Shown: positions 25,329 to 34,435, counted from the stretch's first letter. The stretch: 35,249 nt of DNA from Phycisphaerales bacterium (GCA_013360675.1 JABWBB010000030.1:1-35249), one strand, 5' to 3'. Notes: generated by a model from the letters alone, not told the origin. Made by a program: numbers and translations.

Positions 25329-25364
25329 GTTTTAGACTCCCCCCCCCCCCCCCCCCTATGTCAA
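25329..25364 (-). promoter_or_regulatory. Putative length-variable promoter with poly-G spacer
   Basis: Minus strand: perfect -35 TTGACA at 25359-25364, then TA, a run of 18 G, AGTC and TAAAAC (25329-25334), a 4/6 match to -10. The spacer is 24 bases, too long for good sigma-70 activity; TCTAAA at 25331-25336 would give 22. Loss of 5 to 7 G would bring it to 17. The leader from here to the Cys-rich gene contains a good ribosome binding site. Position is seen; activity and switching are inferred. Confidence 0.5.
25339..25356. repeat. Homopolymer tract of 18 C (plus strand)
   Basis: An uninterrupted run of 18 C, the only such tract noticed in the window. Homopolymers of this length slip readily during replication, and are also prone to sequencing or assembly error, so the true length may vary. 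Confidence 0.9.
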
Positions 25365-25469
25365 GCGTCTTTGACTTATCCACATATCCATTTCAATGCC
25401 TTCTTGAAACTTCTCGCAACTCCTGATCCTTCAGACTCCCCGTTCTCGCCCTCTGATACCCTCTCCCCC

Positions 25470-26468
25470 ATGCTCACCCGCACCCTCCTCCTGCTTATCC
25501 TCTCTCTCATGGCCGCCTGCGCTTCCACACCCGCCGCCTCTGGCCCCACAACGCCCCCCATCACATGGGCAGTCGCCATCCACGGCGGGGCCGGCACCAT
25601 CGACCGCAACACCCCCCCCGAACAGGCCGCCGCCTACCTCGCCTCCCTCACCCGCGCCCTCGATGAAGCCACCACGCGGCTGGCCCGCGGCGAGTCCTCG
25701 CTCGATGTCTGCGAGGCCGTCGTCCGACTCCTCGAAGACGACGAACTCTTCAACGCCGGTCGCGGCGCCGCCCTCAACGAAAAGGGCCAGGCCGAACTCG
25801 ACGCCTCCATCATGGACGGCGCCACCCTCCGCTGCGGCGCGGTCGCGGGCGTGCGCACCGTCAAGAACCCCATCACCCTCGCGCGGGCCGTCATGGAGCA
25901 GACCCGCCACGTCCTGCTCATCAGCGACGGCGCGGAGCAGTTCGCCGCCTCCATCCACACGCCCCTTGTTGATCCCTCCTACTTCGTCACCCCGCGCCGC
26001 CAGCAGATGCTCAAAAAGGCCCTCGAAAAACCCGGCGCGCGGGCCGACCACCCCGGCGTCACCTACGGCACCGTGGGCTGCGTCGTGCTCGATTCCAAGG
26101 GCAACCTCGCCGCCGCCACCAGCACCGGCGGCATGACCGCCAAGAAGTGGGGCCGCGTGGGCGATTCCCCCATCCTCGGCGCGGGCAACTACGCCGACCA
26201 ATACGCCGCAATCAGCGGCACGGGCACCGGCGAAGAGTTCATCCGCCACGGCGTCGCCCGCATGATCGCCGCCCGTGTCGCGCTGAAGAACGAAACCCTC
26301 GCCCAGGCCGCCGACCACCTCGTCCACAAGACCCTCCGCCCCGACGACGGCGGGGTCATCGCCGTCGATGCCAAGGGCAACATCGCCATGCCCTTCAACA
26401 GCGAGGGCATGTACCGCGCCTGCGCCGACAGCACGGGCAAGCGCGAAGTCCGCATCTGGGAGGATTGA
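25470..26468 (+). CDS. Exported isoaspartyl peptidase / L-asparaginase (Ntn-hydrolase, type 2)
   Basis: 332 residues. A signal with lipoprotein-like cysteine (LILSLMAAC17) suggests a membrane-anchored periplasmic or outer-membrane lipoprotein. The family marks are VAIHGGAGTIDR, FNAGRGAALNEKGQAELDAS and the autocleavage/nucleophile site YG-T201-VGCVVLDSKGNLAAATSTG. The precursor self-cleaves before T201 to expose the catalytic Thr. These enzymes remove beta-aspartyl residues from isoaspartyl dipeptides, including the beta-Asp-Arg released from cyanophycin. The next gene, 4 bases on, is a cyanophycinase-like peptidase, supporting that role. An earlier in-frame ATG at 25371 would destroy the signal. 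Confidence 0.92.
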   Translation: MLTRTLLLLILSLMAACASTPAASGPTTPPITWAVAIHGGAGTIDRNTPPEQAAAYLASLTRALDEATTRLARGESSLDVCEAVVRLLEDDELFNAGRGAALNEKGQAELDASIMDGATLRCGAVAGVRTVKNPITLARAVMEQTRHVLLISDGAEQFAASIHTPLVDPSYFVTPRRQQMLKKALEKPGARADHPGVTYGTVGCVVLDSKGNLAAATSTGGMTAKKWGRVGDSPILGAGNYADQYAAISGTGTGEEFIRHGVARMIAARVALKNETLAQAADHLVHKTLRPDDGGVIAVDAKGNIAMPFNSEGMYRACADSTGKREVRIWED

Positions 26469-26472
26469 TCGA

Positions 26473-27684
26473 ATGCACCGCACGCTGATCCTGGGCCTCG
26501 CCGCGCTCGTCGCCGCCGCACATCTCGCCGGCGCGGGGCGCTCGCACACCGACCCCGCCCGGGCCGAATCCGCCCGTGTCGCCGTTCCGACTTTCATCGC
26601 CATCGGCGGCGGGCTCGACGACGACAACGACGCCATCTACCGCCACCTCCTCACACGCAACGACACCAACAAGATCGTCATCGTTCCCTTCGCCAGCGGC
26701 GACGCCAAGGCCGCCGCCACGCGCACCGCCGAACGCTTCGCCAAACGCCGCCCGGGCGTCACGTGCGTCACGCTCCCCGACGCGCTCGAAGGCCCCGACG
26801 CCGCCAAACTCGCCGCCGAGTGGATCCCCCACGCCGATCTCGTCTACTTCACCGGGGGCGACCAGAGCCGCATCACCCCGCGCTTCCTCGATGAGAAGGG
26901 CAACCCCAACGCCATCCTCCGCGCCCTGCAGGACGGCCAACTCACGTGGGCCACGCCCGTCGGCGGCACCAGCGCCGGCTGCGCCGTCCTCTCCGACCCC
27001 ATGTTCACCGGCGGCGGGAGCGAATCCGCCCTTGCCGACCTTCCCGCCACCGACGGCGAGCCCGAGGGCGATACCGCCAACGCCACGCCGCCCAAGTCCG
27101 GCGTGCGCCTGGGCAAGGGCCTGGGGCTCATTCCCGAAGTCATCATGGACAGCCATTTCCTCGAGCGCGGCCGCTTCGGACGCATGGCCGCCGCCCTCGA
27201 GGTCTCCAACCGCCGCTTTGGCGTGGGTGTCAACGAGAACCGCGCGGTCAGGTATGCCTCGGGCATCTTCCGCGGCATCGGCCCCCAGGCCGCCCTCGTC
27301 GTCGATGCCAAAGACCTCGCACGCGTTGGCCTCTCGCGTCGAAACCTCCGCATCTCGCTGCTGGGCGACCACGACACGCTCACCATGCCCAGCGCGGCCC
27401 AAGACGCCCTGGTCGAGCTCCGCGGCGAACCCCTCCCCCGCCTCCCCATCACACCGCCCGATCAACCCAAGGGCGGCGCGTGGAGCAAGGGCGTCATGAT
27501 CGCACTCCTGACGCGCCTTGCCTGCGACCCGACCTCAACCCAGCACGCCGTGAGCGACCGCTTCGAGATCGTCGTCACCGCCGACGAAACCACGCGGTTC
27601 GTCTGGCGCAACAACGACCCCGCCACGCTCAGCGTCGCGTACGCCAGGCTCGATATCATCGAGCGCACGCCCCCGCCGGAGTAG
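26473..27684 (+). CDS. Exported cyanophycinase-like peptidase S51
   Basis: 403 residues with a signal peptide (LILGLAALVAAAHLAGAG). The body is the S51/cyanophycinase fold: FIAIGGGLDDDNDAIYRHLL, VPFASGDAKAAATRT, DLVYFTGGDQSRI, nucleophile elbow GGTS167AGCAVLSD and VIMDSHFLERGRFGRM, which in cyanophycinases contributes conserved substrate-pocket residues. Cyanophycinase cuts multi-L-arginyl-poly-Asp into beta-Asp-Arg. A C-terminal extension of about 90 residues follows the core. With the isoaspartyl peptidase 4 bases upstream it forms a two-step, exported degradation module. Specificity for cyanophycin is inferred from family and pairing. Confidence 0.88.
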   Translation: MHRTLILGLAALVAAAHLAGAGRSHTDPARAESARVAVPTFIAIGGGLDDDNDAIYRHLLTRNDTNKIVIVPFASGDAKAAATRTAERFAKRRPGVTCVTLPDALEGPDAAKLAAEWIPHADLVYFTGGDQSRITPRFLDEKGNPNAILRALQDGQLTWATPVGGTSAGCAVLSDPMFTGGGSESALADLPATDGEPEGDTANATPPKSGVRLGKGLGLIPEVIMDSHFLERGRFGRMAAALEVSNRRFGVGVNENRAVRYASGIFRGIGPQAALVVDAKDLARVGLSRRNLRISLLGDHDTLTMPSAAQDALVELRGEPLPRLPITPPDQPKGGAWSKGVMIALLTRLACDPTSTQHAVSDRFEIVVTADETTRFVWRNNDPATLSVAYARLDIIERTPPPE

Positions 27685-27689
27685 ACGCC

Positions 27690-27911
27690 ATGACCAAGGG
27701 CAAACTCAAGGCCATCACGCTCGTCCTGGTGCTGATCGTCGCGCTGCTGCTGGTCGTGCTCAACAGCGCTACCACCGAGGTCCGCCTGATCGTCGCCAAG
27801 ATCCAGATGCCCCTCTCGCTGCTGCTCGTCTGCGTCTTTGGGCTGGGCACGATCGCGGGGATCATCGTCGGCATGCTGCTGGCCCCCCGCGCCGCCAAGC
27901 CCAAACCCTAG
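27690..27911 (+). CDS. LapA (DUF1049)-like small membrane protein
   Basis: 73 residues with two membrane helices (AITLVLVLIVALLLVVLNSA and LSLLLVCVFGLGTIAGIIVG) and a basic tail, the pattern of lipopolysaccharide assembly protein A domain proteins. LapA in E. coli works with LapB and FtsH to tune LPS synthesis; a FtsH gene is elsewhere in this window but no LapB is seen. It follows the cyanophycinase-like gene by 5 bases and precedes the MscS gene by 18. Confidence 0.82.
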   Translation: MTKGKLKAITLVLVLIVALLLVVLNSATTEVRLIVAKIQMPLSLLLVCVFGLGTIAGIIVGMLLAPRAAKPKP

Positions 27912-27929
27912 CCGGAGGTCGCCTCGCCC

Positions 27930-28898
27930 TTGCTGATCCCGCTGCTCACCACGCCGCCCGTGCCCGCCGGCCCACCCGCCGATTCAGCCACGGGCCTGGC
28001 CTACGCCCTCGACACGCTGGTGCGCATCTGGCGCTTCGAACTCATGACCATCGAGGGCAACCCCCTCACGGTCGGCTCGCTCATCATCTTCGTGGTCGTG
28101 CTGATCCTGGGCGCGTGGCTGGCCCGCCTCCTCTCCCGCGGCGTGTCGTCGGGCCTGGTCCGGCGCTTCCACGTCAACGAAGGGCCTGCCGCCACGATCC
28201 GCGCCCTCCTCTTCTATCTCCTCCTCGCCGTCGTCTTCGTCTTCTCGCTCCAGATCATCAATGTCCCGCTGACGATCTTCGCCGTCGCGGGCGGCGCGCT
28301 GGCCATCGGCATCGGCTTCGGCAGCCAGAACGTCGTCAACAACTTCATCAGCGGGCTCATCCTCCTGGTCGAACGCCCCGTCCGCGTGGGCGACATCATC
28401 GAGGTCGACGGCCTGCAGGGCATCGTCCGCGAGATCGGCCCGCGCAGCACCCGCGTCGTCACCGGCGACAACGTCGACGTCGTCATCCCCAACTCCGCCA
28501 TCCTCCAGGCCAACATCGTCAACTGGACCCTGGGCGACGACACCGTCCGCGCCGGCGTCAGCGTCGGTGTGACCTACGGCTCGCCCGTCCGCGAGGTCGA
28601 AACCACCCTCCTCGACGCCGCCGCCGCCCACGAACGCATCCTTCGCGAGCCCCCGCCCGTCGTCCTCTTCGAAGACTTTGGCGACAACGCCCTGCTCTTC
28701 CGCCTCTACTTCTGGGTCCGCATCCGCCGCCCCTTCGAACGCCGGCGCGTCGAGAGTGACCTTCGCTTCGACATCGACGATCGCATGCGCGCCAAGGGCA
28801 TCACCATCGCCTTCCCCCAGCGCGACGTCCACCTCGACACCCTCAAACCGCTCGACGTGCGGCTCCTGCATCCCGACACGCCCGTCCGCAAGCCCTGA
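27930..28898 (+). CDS. MscS-family small-conductance mechanosensitive channel
   Basis: 322 residues. Two membrane helices (LIIFVVVLILGAWLARLL, LLFYLLLAVVFVFSLQII) lead to the pore helix and beta-domain signature: FAVAGGALAIGIGFGSQNVV, NNFISGLILLVERPVRVGDI, ending VIPNSAILQANIVNWTLGD and a C-terminal alpha/beta domain. The channel opens under membrane tension to release solutes during osmotic down-shock. The start is a TTG at 27930 with GGAGGT 10 bases before it; the next ATG (28044) would cut into the first part of the N-terminal region. Length is close to E. coli MscS (286) with a short extension. Confidence 0.93.
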   Translation: MLIPLLTTPPVPAGPPADSATGLAYALDTLVRIWRFELMTIEGNPLTVGSLIIFVVVLILGAWLARLLSRGVSSGLVRRFHVNEGPAATIRALLFYLLLAVVFVFSLQIINVPLTIFAVAGGALAIGIGFGSQNVVNNFISGLILLVERPVRVGDIIEVDGLQGIVREIGPRSTRVVTGDNVDVVIPNSAILQANIVNWTLGDDTVRAGVSVGVTYGSPVREVETTLLDAAAAHERILREPPPVVLFEDFGDNALLFRLYFWVRIRRPFERRRVESDLRFDIDDRMRAKGITIAFPQRDVHLDTLKPLDVRLLHPDTPVRKP

Positions 28899-28938
28899 GG
28901 CACTCGCCCGAGGCCTGCCGCTCGGTATGCTGTGCGCC

Positions 28939-31900
28939 ATGCTCAGGCTCCTCGCCCTCGCCGTCTCGTGCGCCGCCGCACTCGCCCAGCCCACCTCCAC
29001 CAGCCCGCTCGCCCCGCCCTCCAACGGCATGCGCCGGGCCGATCCCGACTGGATCGCCCTCGCCAACGCCACCGTCCACGTCAAACCCGGGCAGGTCCTC
29101 CGCAACACCACCATCCTCTGCCGCGACGGCCACATCACCGGCCTGCTCGCCCCCGACCCCGGCCCCGACGCCACCCCCAACACCGACGACGACCTCCCGC
29201 CGCGCATCCCCCTGGGCCCGCGCGTCATCGACTGCACCGGCCTCACCATCTACGCCGCCTTCATCGACCCCTACGTCGAGGTCGATGCCCCCGCGCCCCA
29301 GGGCAACCCCGCCCACCTCCACTGGAACGCCAAGGTCACCCCGCAGCGCTCCGCACTCGACGGCCCGGGCATCCCCGCCGCCACCGCCGAATCCCTCCGC
29401 AAAATCGGCTTCGCCACCGCCGCCATCGCGCCCAAGGGCGGGATCTTCCGCGGCTCCTCCGCGCTGGTCTCACTCGCCAAGGCCCCCGACGACCCTTCCG
29501 CCCCCAAGCCCCCCGTCTACACGCGCGACCTCTATCAATCCGTCGCCTTCGAACTCGGCGGCGGGTACCCCGGCTCCGAGATGGGCGCCATCGCCCTCAT
29601 CCGCCAGACCCTCTCCGACGCGGCATGGCAATCCGCGCGTCGCCCCGCCTTCCCCGAGCCGCCCAACGCCCTCGACGCGCTGGGCGCGGGCGCCTCGACG
29701 CCCCCGCTGCTCCTCTTCAACACCGACGACGAACTCCAGGCCCTCCGTGCCTACAAGATCGCCGTCGAGTTCAGCCGCCCCGCCATGATCCTGGGCAGCG
29801 GCACCGAGTTCCGCCGCCTCGAGGCCATCCGCAAAGACAACCTCCCCTTCCTCCTCCCCCTCAACTTCCCGCGCACCCCCGATGCCTCCTCGCTCGCCAA
29901 GCAGGATTCGCTCGAACTCCGCGACATGATGACGTGGGAGCAGGCCCCCACCAACCCACGCCGCCTCGCCGCCGCGGGCATTCCCTTCGCCCTCACCACC
30001 GCCAAACTCCGCGATCGGGGCGAGTTCCTCAAGAATCTCCGCACCGCGATCCAGCACGGCCTCACGCCCGACCAGGCTCTCGCCGCGCTCACCACCACCC
30101 CCGCCGCCATCCTCAACGCCGCCGCCCAACTTGGCACCATCGAGCCCGGCAAGCGCGCCAACCTTCTCGTCGTCGACGGCGATCTCTTCGCCACCAAAAA
30201 CGCCGACAAGGTCAAGATCCGCACCCTCATCATCGACGCCATCCCCCACGAGATCACTCCGCCCCCGCACGATCTCGCCGGCACGTGGGATGTCGAACTG
30301 CCCGGCGCGCCCGAGGCCAAGCGCTCGCTCGTCATCACCGCCGATTCCGACCTCACCATCCACCGCGACGACAAAAACGTCAAGGCCACGCGCGTCGCCA
30401 TCTCACGACACACCCTTGCCTTGGTCTTCGATCACGAACCCCTCGACGGCCAGATCGGCCTCTACGCCGTCACCGCCAGCATCGAACGCAACCCCGCCGG
30501 CACCCCCGTCCGCCTCAGCGGCCAGGGCATCACGCCCGACGGCTCCCGCTTCGCCTGGTCCGCCACGCGCCGCCTCCCCTCCCTCGCCGGGCACTGGCCC
30601 ATCCTCTTCGACGCTCCCGACCAACCCGGCCCCGTCCTCGTCTTCGACGATGCCAACACCCTCACCTTCCTCGATGAATCGCTCGACATCGATCAGAAAC
30701 CCATCCTCCCCGCCAATCTCACCTGGGACGGCTCACGCCTCGCCTACGACATCGCCCTTCCCGACGGCGTCGCCCGTGTCGAGGCCACCGCCGACCTCGC
30801 CGCTGAACCGCCCACGCTTAAGGGCCACGTCATCGTCAACAACCAGCGCCACGCCTTCACCGCCTCGCGCAGCAAGGACCACCCGATGCTCGGGCGCTGG
30901 CGCGTCGTCCGCTTCGACAACAAGGACAAAGACCCCAAAGACAAGTCGCAGGTCTTCCTCGACATCAAGAAAACAGGCAAGGGCCACGCCGTCACCATCA
31001 CCTTCACCGGCCGCAAGCCCGCCGACGCCGCCCCCGACTCAACCTCCTCCTCCTTCACCATCGAAGCCACCGACGTCACGCTCAAGGGCTCCACCCTCAC
31101 CTACACCCACGACCTGGCCAAGATCGGCATGCAGGGCCAGACCACCGACACCGTCCGCCTCGTCCGCGACCGCCTCGAAGGCAGCGGCACGCTCCCCGGC
31201 GACATCCCTCATGCCTTCACCGCCGCCCGCGACAAACCCGAAGATGACGACGACACTCCCGAAGTTCCCGAGACCTACGGCCTTCCCTTCGGCCCCTTCG
31301 CCATCGAATCGCTCCCGCCGCAGGACACCTACATCATCACCAACGCCACCGTCTGGAATGGCAAAGAAGTCCTCGAGCACGCCCATGTCGTGATCCGCGA
31401 CGGCAGAATCGCCGCCGTCGGCGCGGGCGATTTCTCCATGCATCTCCCCGCCGGTGTCAACGCCACCACCATCGACGCCACCGGCAAGCACATCACCGCC
31501 GGCATCATCGACGCGCACTCGCACACGGGCATCTCCAGCGGCGTCAACGAGGGCGGCCAGGCCGTCACCGCCGAGGTCCGCATCCAGGACGTCACCGACC
31601 CCGACGATGTCAACTGGTACCGCCAACTCGCCTCGGGCGTCACCAGCGTTCTCCAACTCCACGGCAGCGCCAACGCCATCGGCGGCCAATCCCAGACCAT
31701 CAAGATCCGCTGGGGCGCACCCCACCCCGACGACATGCACTTCGAATCCGCCGCGCACGGCATCAAGTTCGCGCTCGGCGAAAACCCCGTCGGCGCCAAC
31801 GGCTCGCGCGAACGCTCGCGTTACCCCGGCACCCGCATGGGCGTCGAGAAACTCATCCGCGACCGCTTCACCGCCGCCCGCGAATACGCCGCCGCCCTCG

Positions 31901-32781
31901 CCTCACCCACACCCCCCCGCCGCGACCTCGAGCTCGAAGCCCTCGCCGAGATCCTCGCCGGCTCGCGCCTCGTCCACTGCCACTCCTACCGCCAGGACGA
32001 GATCCTCATGCTCACGCATGTCGCCCGCGATTTCGGCTTTAAGATCGGTACCTTCCAGCACATCCTCGAGGGCTACAAAGTCGCCGACGCCGTCCGCGAC
32101 TACTCCGGCGGCGGCTCGGGCTTCGCCGACTGGTGGGCCTACAAGGTCGAAGTCCAGGACGCCATCCCCCACGGCCTGCCCCTCATGCACGAAGTCGGCG
32201 CGGTCGTCTCCTTCAACTCCGACTCCGCCGAACTCGTCCGCCGACTCAACGTCGAAGCCGCCAAGGCCGTCAAATACGGCAACGAATACGGCTCCATCTC
32301 CGAGGTCGAAGCCCTTAACTTCGTCACCCTCAACCCCGCCAAGCAACTCCGCATCGACGCCCGCGTCGGCTCCATCGAGCCCGGCAAGGACGCCGACCTC
32401 GCCCTCTGGTCCGGGCACCCGCTCTCCACCTTCAGCCGCTGCGAGATGACTTTCGTCGATGGCCGCCTCGTCTTCTCCCTCGACGACGACGCCAACCGCC
32501 GCGCCCACGTCACCAGCGAACGCCAGCGCCTCATCCAGAAGATCCTCACCGACGGCAAGAAGCGCAAGCCCGCCGCCGACGCCGCATCGCCCGAGGCCGC
32601 ACCAACCCCAGGCGACGCGCCGCCCGAACGCCCGCGCCGCCGCCGCCCCACCGACGAACTCAACACCCCCAGCGCCCTCTCACCCCAGCAACTCGAAACC
32701 CTCCGCCAGATGCACCTCGACGCCCTCCAGTCCGGGCGCGATCCCTTCCACCTCCCGGGCGTCTGCGGCTGCTACTTCTAA
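28939..32781 (+). CDS. Exported two-domain amidohydrolase; N-terminal half degenerate, C-terminal half with metal ligands
   Basis: 1280 residues with a signal peptide (MLRLLALAVSCAAALAQ). An N-terminal amidohydrolase-like domain (about 30-430) keeps the beta-sandwich and late motif TTTPAAILNAAAQLGTIEPG but replaces the first metal HxH by DPY (FIDPYVEVD, 108-116). A beta-rich central region of about 350 residues contains repeated lipocalin-like blocks starting LAGTWDVELPGAPE and MLGRWRVVRFDNKD. The C-terminal domain (about 805-1200) is an imidazolonepropionase-like amidohydrolase with IIDAH860SH862TG, VH1013CH1015, QH1041ILEG and NSD1095S as likely metal ligands and LNPAKQLRIDARVGSIEPGK. A Pro/Arg-rich linker and a short Cys-containing tail (GVCGCYF) end it. 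An earlier in-frame ATG is at 28927. Substrate unknown. Confidence 0.85.
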   Translation: MLRLLALAVSCAAALAQPTSTSPLAPPSNGMRRADPDWIALANATVHVKPGQVLRNTTILCRDGHITGLLAPDPGPDATPNTDDDLPPRIPLGPRVIDCTGLTIYAAFIDPYVEVDAPAPQGNPAHLHWNAKVTPQRSALDGPGIPAATAESLRKIGFATAAIAPKGGIFRGSSALVSLAKAPDDPSAPKPPVYTRDLYQSVAFELGGGYPGSEMGAIALIRQTLSDAAWQSARRPAFPEPPNALDALGAGASTPPLLLFNTDDELQALRAYKIAVEFSRPAMILGSGTEFRRLEAIRKDNLPFLLPLNFPRTPDASSLAKQDSLELRDMMTWEQAPTNPRRLAAAGIPFALTTAKLRDRGEFLKNLRTAIQHGLTPDQALAALTTTPAAILNAAAQLGTIEPGKRANLLVVDGDLFATKNADKVKIRTLIIDAIPHEITPPPHDLAGTWDVELPGAPEAKRSLVITADSDLTIHRDDKNVKATRVAISRHTLALVFDHEPLDGQIGLYAVTASIERNPAGTPVRLSGQGITPDGSRFAWSATRRLPSLAGHWPILFDAPDQPGPVLVFDDANTLTFLDESLDIDQKPILPANLTWDGSRLAYDIALPDGVARVEATADLAAEPPTLKGHVIVNNQRHAFTASRSKDHPMLGRWRVVRFDNKDKDPKDKSQVFLDIKKTGKGHAVTITFTGRKPADAAPDSTSSSFTIEATDVTLKGSTLTYTHDLAKIGMQGQTTDTVRLVRDRLEGSGTLPGDIPHAFTAARDKPEDDDDTPEVPETYGLPFGPFAIESLPPQDTYIITNATVWNGKEVLEHAHVVIRDGRIAAVGAGDFSMHLPAGVNATTIDATGKHITAGIIDAHSHTGISSGVNEGGQAVTAEVRIQDVTDPDDVNWYRQLASGVTSVLQLHGSANAIGGQSQTIKIRWGAPHPDDMHFESAAHGIKFALGENPVGANGSRERSRYPGTRMGVEKLIRDRFTAAREYAAALASPTPPRRDLELEALAEILAGSRLVHCHSYRQDEILMLTHVARDFGFKIGTFQHILEGYKVADAVRDYSGGGSGFADWWAYKVEVQDAIPHGLPLMHEVGAVVSFNSDSAELVRRLNVEAAKAVKYGNEYGSISEVEALNFVTLNPAKQLRIDARVGSIEPGKDADLALWSGHPLSTFSRCEMTFVDGRLVFSLDDDANRRAHVTSERQRLIQKILTDGKKRKPAADAASPEAAPTPGDAPPERPRRRRPTDELNTPSALSPQQLETLRQMHLDALQSGRDPFHLPGVCGCYF

Positions 32782-32794
32782 CTCCCACGCCCCG

Positions 32795-32848
32795 CCGCCC
32801 TACACAACCTCGTGGGGCAGGCAGCCCGCCTGCCCCTACCCCTTCTCC
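32795..32848. repeat. 54-bp direct repeat containing a GC palindrome, copy 1
   Basis: Matches 32921-32974 with two mismatches. Its core, ggggcaggc-agccc-gcctgcccc (32814-32836), can form a 9-bp perfect hairpin with a 5-base loop. It lies right after the double amidohydrolase gene. Confidence 0.85.
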
Positions 32849-32920
32849 CTCTTCTCTTACACTCGGAATGCTGCCTCCCCTACCACTTTCTTCCCTGTTC
32901 TCTTCCCCGCGTGTGGCAAT

Positions 32921-32974
32921 CCGCCCTACACAGCCTCGTGGGGCAGGCGGCCCGCCTGCCCCTACCCCTTCTCC
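32921..32974. repeat. 54-bp direct repeat containing a GC palindrome, copy 2
   Basis: Second copy, 126 bases after the first. The core ggggcaggc-ggccc-gcctgcccc (32940-32962) keeps the stem; the loop differs from copy 1 at one base. It lies just upstream of the second amidohydrolase gene. The unrelated T/C-rich sequence between copies holds no gene. Confidence 0.85.
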
Positions 32975-33028
32975 GCCTTCGTTCCACAAATCACTCCTCA
33001 CTCATCACGAATCTCACAGAGCCCACCC

Positions 33029-34435
33029 ATGAAACACCTCCTCATCCTCATCCTCTTCCTCGCCACACCGGCCCTGGCCCAAGACCTCACCCACAAGGCC
33101 GCGCCACAATCACACCCCATCCTCATCAAGAACGCCGTCGTCCATCCCGTCTCATCTCCCACCATCTCCGACGGCGGGGTTCTCTTCGATCAGGGCGTCA
33201 TCCGCGCCATCCTCAACCAGGGCCAACTCGACGAACTCGTCCGTTCCCCCAATCTCCCTCCCAACACGCTCATCATCGACGCCGACGGCAAGCACGTCTA
33301 CCCCGGCCTTATCGCCCCCTACACGCAACTCGGCCTCACCGAGATCCAGGCCGTCCGCCAGATGCAGGACACCACCGAAGTCGGTGACATCACCCCCGAG
33401 GCCTCCGCCGCCATCGCCATCAACCCCGACTCCACGCTCCTCCCCGTCACCCGGTCCAACGGCGTGCTCCTCGCGGGCGTCTTCCCTATTGGCGGGGTCC
33501 TCCCCGGCCGCGCCGCCGCCATCCGCCTCGACGGCTGGACCAGCGACGACATGACCATCACGCCCGGCGGTGGGCTCATCCTCCGCTGGCCCTCCATGCG
33601 CACCATCAGCGCCTGGTGGATGGACCGTTCCGAATCCGACCAGCAGCAGGACATCCGCCGCGGCCTGCAGCGCATCACCGATGTCTTCGACACCGCCCTC
33701 GCCTACCGCAACGCCAAGGACGCCGACCCCACCCACCCCACCGATCTCCGCTGGGAGGCCATGCGCCCCCTCTTCCCCGCCGACCTCACGCCGATCACCG
33801 AGAACGCCGTCGGTATCGACCCTGCGCTCGCGCCCGCCACGCAACTCCCCCTCTTCATCCTGGCCAACGACATCGATCAGATCAACGCCGCCGTCGCCTT
33901 CTGCCTCGAGCGCGGCCTGCGCCCGGTCATCGTCGGCGGGCGCGACGCCCCCAACGCCGCCGATCTCCTCAATCGCCACGACATCCCCGTCATCGTCAAC
34001 GGCACGCACGTCATGCCCCGGCGCGACGACGCCCCCTACGACGACCCCTTCACCCTCCCCGCTCGCCTCCACGAGGCCGGCATCCGCTTCGCCATCGCCA
34101 ACAACGACGACACCGCCCACGAACGCAACACGCCCTACTCCGTCGCCACCGCCGTCAAACACGGCCTACCCCGCGACGCCGCCCTCCGCGCCCTCACCAT
34201 CGAGGCCGCCCGCATCCTCAACATCGCCGATCGCTACGGCTCGCTCGAAACCGGCAAATCCGCCACGCTCATCCTCACCAGCGGCGACCCGCTCGAAGTC
34301 ATGACCCGCGTCGAGCGGGCCTACATCGACGGCCGCGAGATCGACCTCTCCAACAAGCAGACCACCCTCGCGCAGAAGTACCGCGAGCGCTACCGCCAGA
34401 TGGGCCAACTCAAGGACGAAGCCGAGAAGCCCTGA
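33029..34435 (+). CDS. Exported amidohydrolase-superfamily protein lacking the HxH metal motif
   Basis: 468 residues with signal peptide MKHLLILILFLATPALAQ. The beta-sandwich and barrel entry (ILIKNAVVHPVSSPTISDGG, DADGKHVYPGLIAPYTQLGL) follow the amidohydrolase plan, but where a metal HxH should follow PGLI the sequence is APYTQ. Later family marks remain: IPVIVNGTHVMPRRDD, GIRFAIANNDDTAHERNTPY and ALTIEAARILNIADRYGSLE followed by TGKSATLILTSGDPLE. It resembles the N-terminal half of the gene before it, so the two may act together, for instance as non-catalytic partners of the metal-bearing domain. It starts 247 bases after the preceding gene, with two palindromic repeats between. Confidence 0.85.
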   Translation: MKHLLILILFLATPALAQDLTHKAAPQSHPILIKNAVVHPVSSPTISDGGVLFDQGVIRAILNQGQLDELVRSPNLPPNTLIIDADGKHVYPGLIAPYTQLGLTEIQAVRQMQDTTEVGDITPEASAAIAINPDSTLLPVTRSNGVLLAGVFPIGGVLPGRAAAIRLDGWTSDDMTITPGGGLILRWPSMRTISAWWMDRSESDQQQDIRRGLQRITDVFDTALAYRNAKDADPTHPTDLRWEAMRPLFPADLTPITENAVGIDPALAPATQLPLFILANDIDQINAAVAFCLERGLRPVIVGGRDAPNAADLLNRHDIPVIVNGTHVMPRRDDAPYDDPFTLPARLHEAGIRFAIANNDDTAHERNTPYSVATAVKHGLPRDAALRALTIEAARILNIADRYGSLETGKSATLILTSGDPLEVMTRVERAYIDGREIDLSNKQTTLAQKYRERYRQMGQLKDEAEKP

